Below the pieces are notes generated by a model. That model was given only the letters and a program-made list of their open reading frames with translations. It did not search any database and was not told the origin of the DNA. Shown one piece after another: positions 62,457-64,000 of a DNA stretch of 64,000 nucleotides. The number at the start of each line of letters is the position of its first letter. Positions within the stretch are counted from its first letter, which is position 1. The position numbers were made by a program, and so were the translations under genes. Source of the stretch: Begonia masoniana. Taxonomy: Eukaryota; Streptophyta; Magnoliopsida; Cucurbitales; Begoniaceae. Location of the stretch: the NCBI GenBank assembly GCA_022432975.1, contig CM039514.1:7733519-7797518 (forward strand), in the 5' to 3' direction.

Positions 62457-63162
62457 TAGAACTTGATTCGGGAAGTTTCAAGAATTTAAAAAAAAAAATA
62501 AATATAAACGTGAAATTATTTTTTTTTTCTAGATTTCTCGAGAATTTACTTTCCAACGTCTAAGAAGAAGTTAATTAATTATTATTACAAAAAAAAACTC
62601 TATAACTCGAAAAAATAATATGATTTTCTCAAACTATAATACCTAATAATATGATAATTAAATAATTTCAGTCGAACAATTTGCAAATTTCTCAATATTT
62701 TACTTGCTAGCATCTGATTAGACGTTACATGAATTCTTATAAAAAAAATCTATAATTCAAAAAAATAATATAATTTTCTCAAACTATAATACCTAACAAA
62801 TAATCAAACCCCATAATTGAAAGGTCATAACTAAAGGCAATGTGACAGGCCAAGTTCATAGACAAATAAATAAATAAAAACCCAATAATTATTTTCCATA
62901 AACAAAGCCCACATGCAAATGAAAGTGCCCTTAACATTAAGGGTCATAACCCTATAATATTTAATGCCCTAAAAAAAGAGAATCCATAGCACTATAAATT
63001 ACAAGATTGGATGACCCACATGGGTTGATGCTAAAGCCAACATACCCTTAAATCATTTTACAATTATAGAGAATGATGGGTCCTTTAGGACATTTTGCAC
63101 TGTGGCTAGCACATGAATGTCTTTGTGGGGTTTCTATGTTACATATTTTATAGCACTAAACT
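62457..63162. other. Intergenic, no feature recognised
   Basis: AT-rich. A diverged local duplication ('caaaaaaaataatatgattttctcaaactataatacctaa'-type block near 62612 and 62758) is the only structure seen. Confidence 0.5.
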
Positions 63163-63709
<547 letters not shown>

Positions 63710-64000
63710 TAATTAAATCATGAAAATTTTATACTTGCTTCGACACCCTTTTCGTTCTCGTGGTTAAGGTAGACCAGTTATTTGGGCCTTTAGTATTTGG
63801 ACCTCGAGCTTAGTAGTTTTGCACCAAATTAGTCGAAATAATTTTTTCCTAGCAACGAATGAAAAATATAGAGATTAAAAAGATTTTTTTTTTTCTCATA
63901 ACTCGTGAAAGGAAATTAATTAGAAAATTGGTAAAACGATGACTTGGCAAGAAAGGCCAAGGGTCATTTTGTCAATAATTCGAAACACAAAGGCAAAAAT
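63710..64000. other. Window end, no feature recognised
   Basis: AT-rich sequence with no gene or repeat signal. Confidence 0.5.

Overview
The window is nuclear DNA from a flowering plant, almost certainly a eudicot. It has intron-split genes of plant-only families (CC-NBS-LRR, MYB-CC phosphate regulator, WIYLD-SET methyltransferase, subfamily XI LRR receptor kinase), AT-rich intergenic DNA, very long microsatellites and a deep nest of plant retrotransposons. Nothing in the sequence names the species; a cucurbit is possible but unproven. One 100-base run of N (53073-53172) marks an assembly gap.

Left third (1-25500) is a transposon nest. The oldest layer is a decayed Mutator-like (MULE) transposase pseudogene on the minus strand (24434-25500). 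A minus-strand Ty1/copia element (5' LTR 24107-24433, gag and protease, then integrase and start of RT, ending at 13147) inserted into it. That copia was later hit by (a) a complete Cassandra TRIM retrotransposon carrying 5S rRNA-like LTRs (21433-22252, TSD aaatt), (b) a solo LTR (14864-21406, TSD taaaa) that holds a 153-unit 14-bp minisatellite and was itself hit by a second solo LTR (19088-21243, TSD atatc), and (c) a Sirevirus-like LTR whose 3' end remains at 12914-13146. Into that went another LTR (10816-12913, with a 40-unit 25-bp minisatellite), and into that a Sirevirus (window start to 10815) with dead gag, pol and env-like genes. The Sirevirus 3' LTR was finally hit by a Cassandra cluster with inverted, identical outer ends (7565-9636, TSD gtgga).

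The rest (27500-64000) is gene-bearing. All four well-supported genes lie on the minus strand: a CC-NBS-LRR immune receptor (27559-31911, 4 exons), a PHR1-like MYB-CC factor (34147-36532, 7 coding exons), a SUVR-type SET-domain histone methyltransferase (about 45487-50028, 8 coding exons, two single-base frame breaks), and a MIK1/PXY-type LRR receptor kinase (55251-58514, 2 exons). A plasmodesmata-located protein (PDLP/DUF26) remnant and a plus-strand transporter-like fragment flank the assembly gap. Between the genes are two Mutator-type MITEs with 9-bp TSDs, a small TRIM family that also forms a tandem LTR concatemer (59617-60361, TSD tttat), a perfect (GA)n tract of about 1.5 kb and an (ATT)n tract of about 0.55 kb.

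The genes are not an operon or pathway; they are independent plant genes. The receptor kinase and NBS-LRR act in cell-surface and intracellular signalling, the MYB-CC protein in phosphate-starvation transcription, and the SUVR protein in chromatin silencing. The most unusual structures are the palindromic Cassandra cluster, the concatemeric TRIM, the minisatellites carried inside LTRs, and the paired single-base frame breaks in the SUVR gene.
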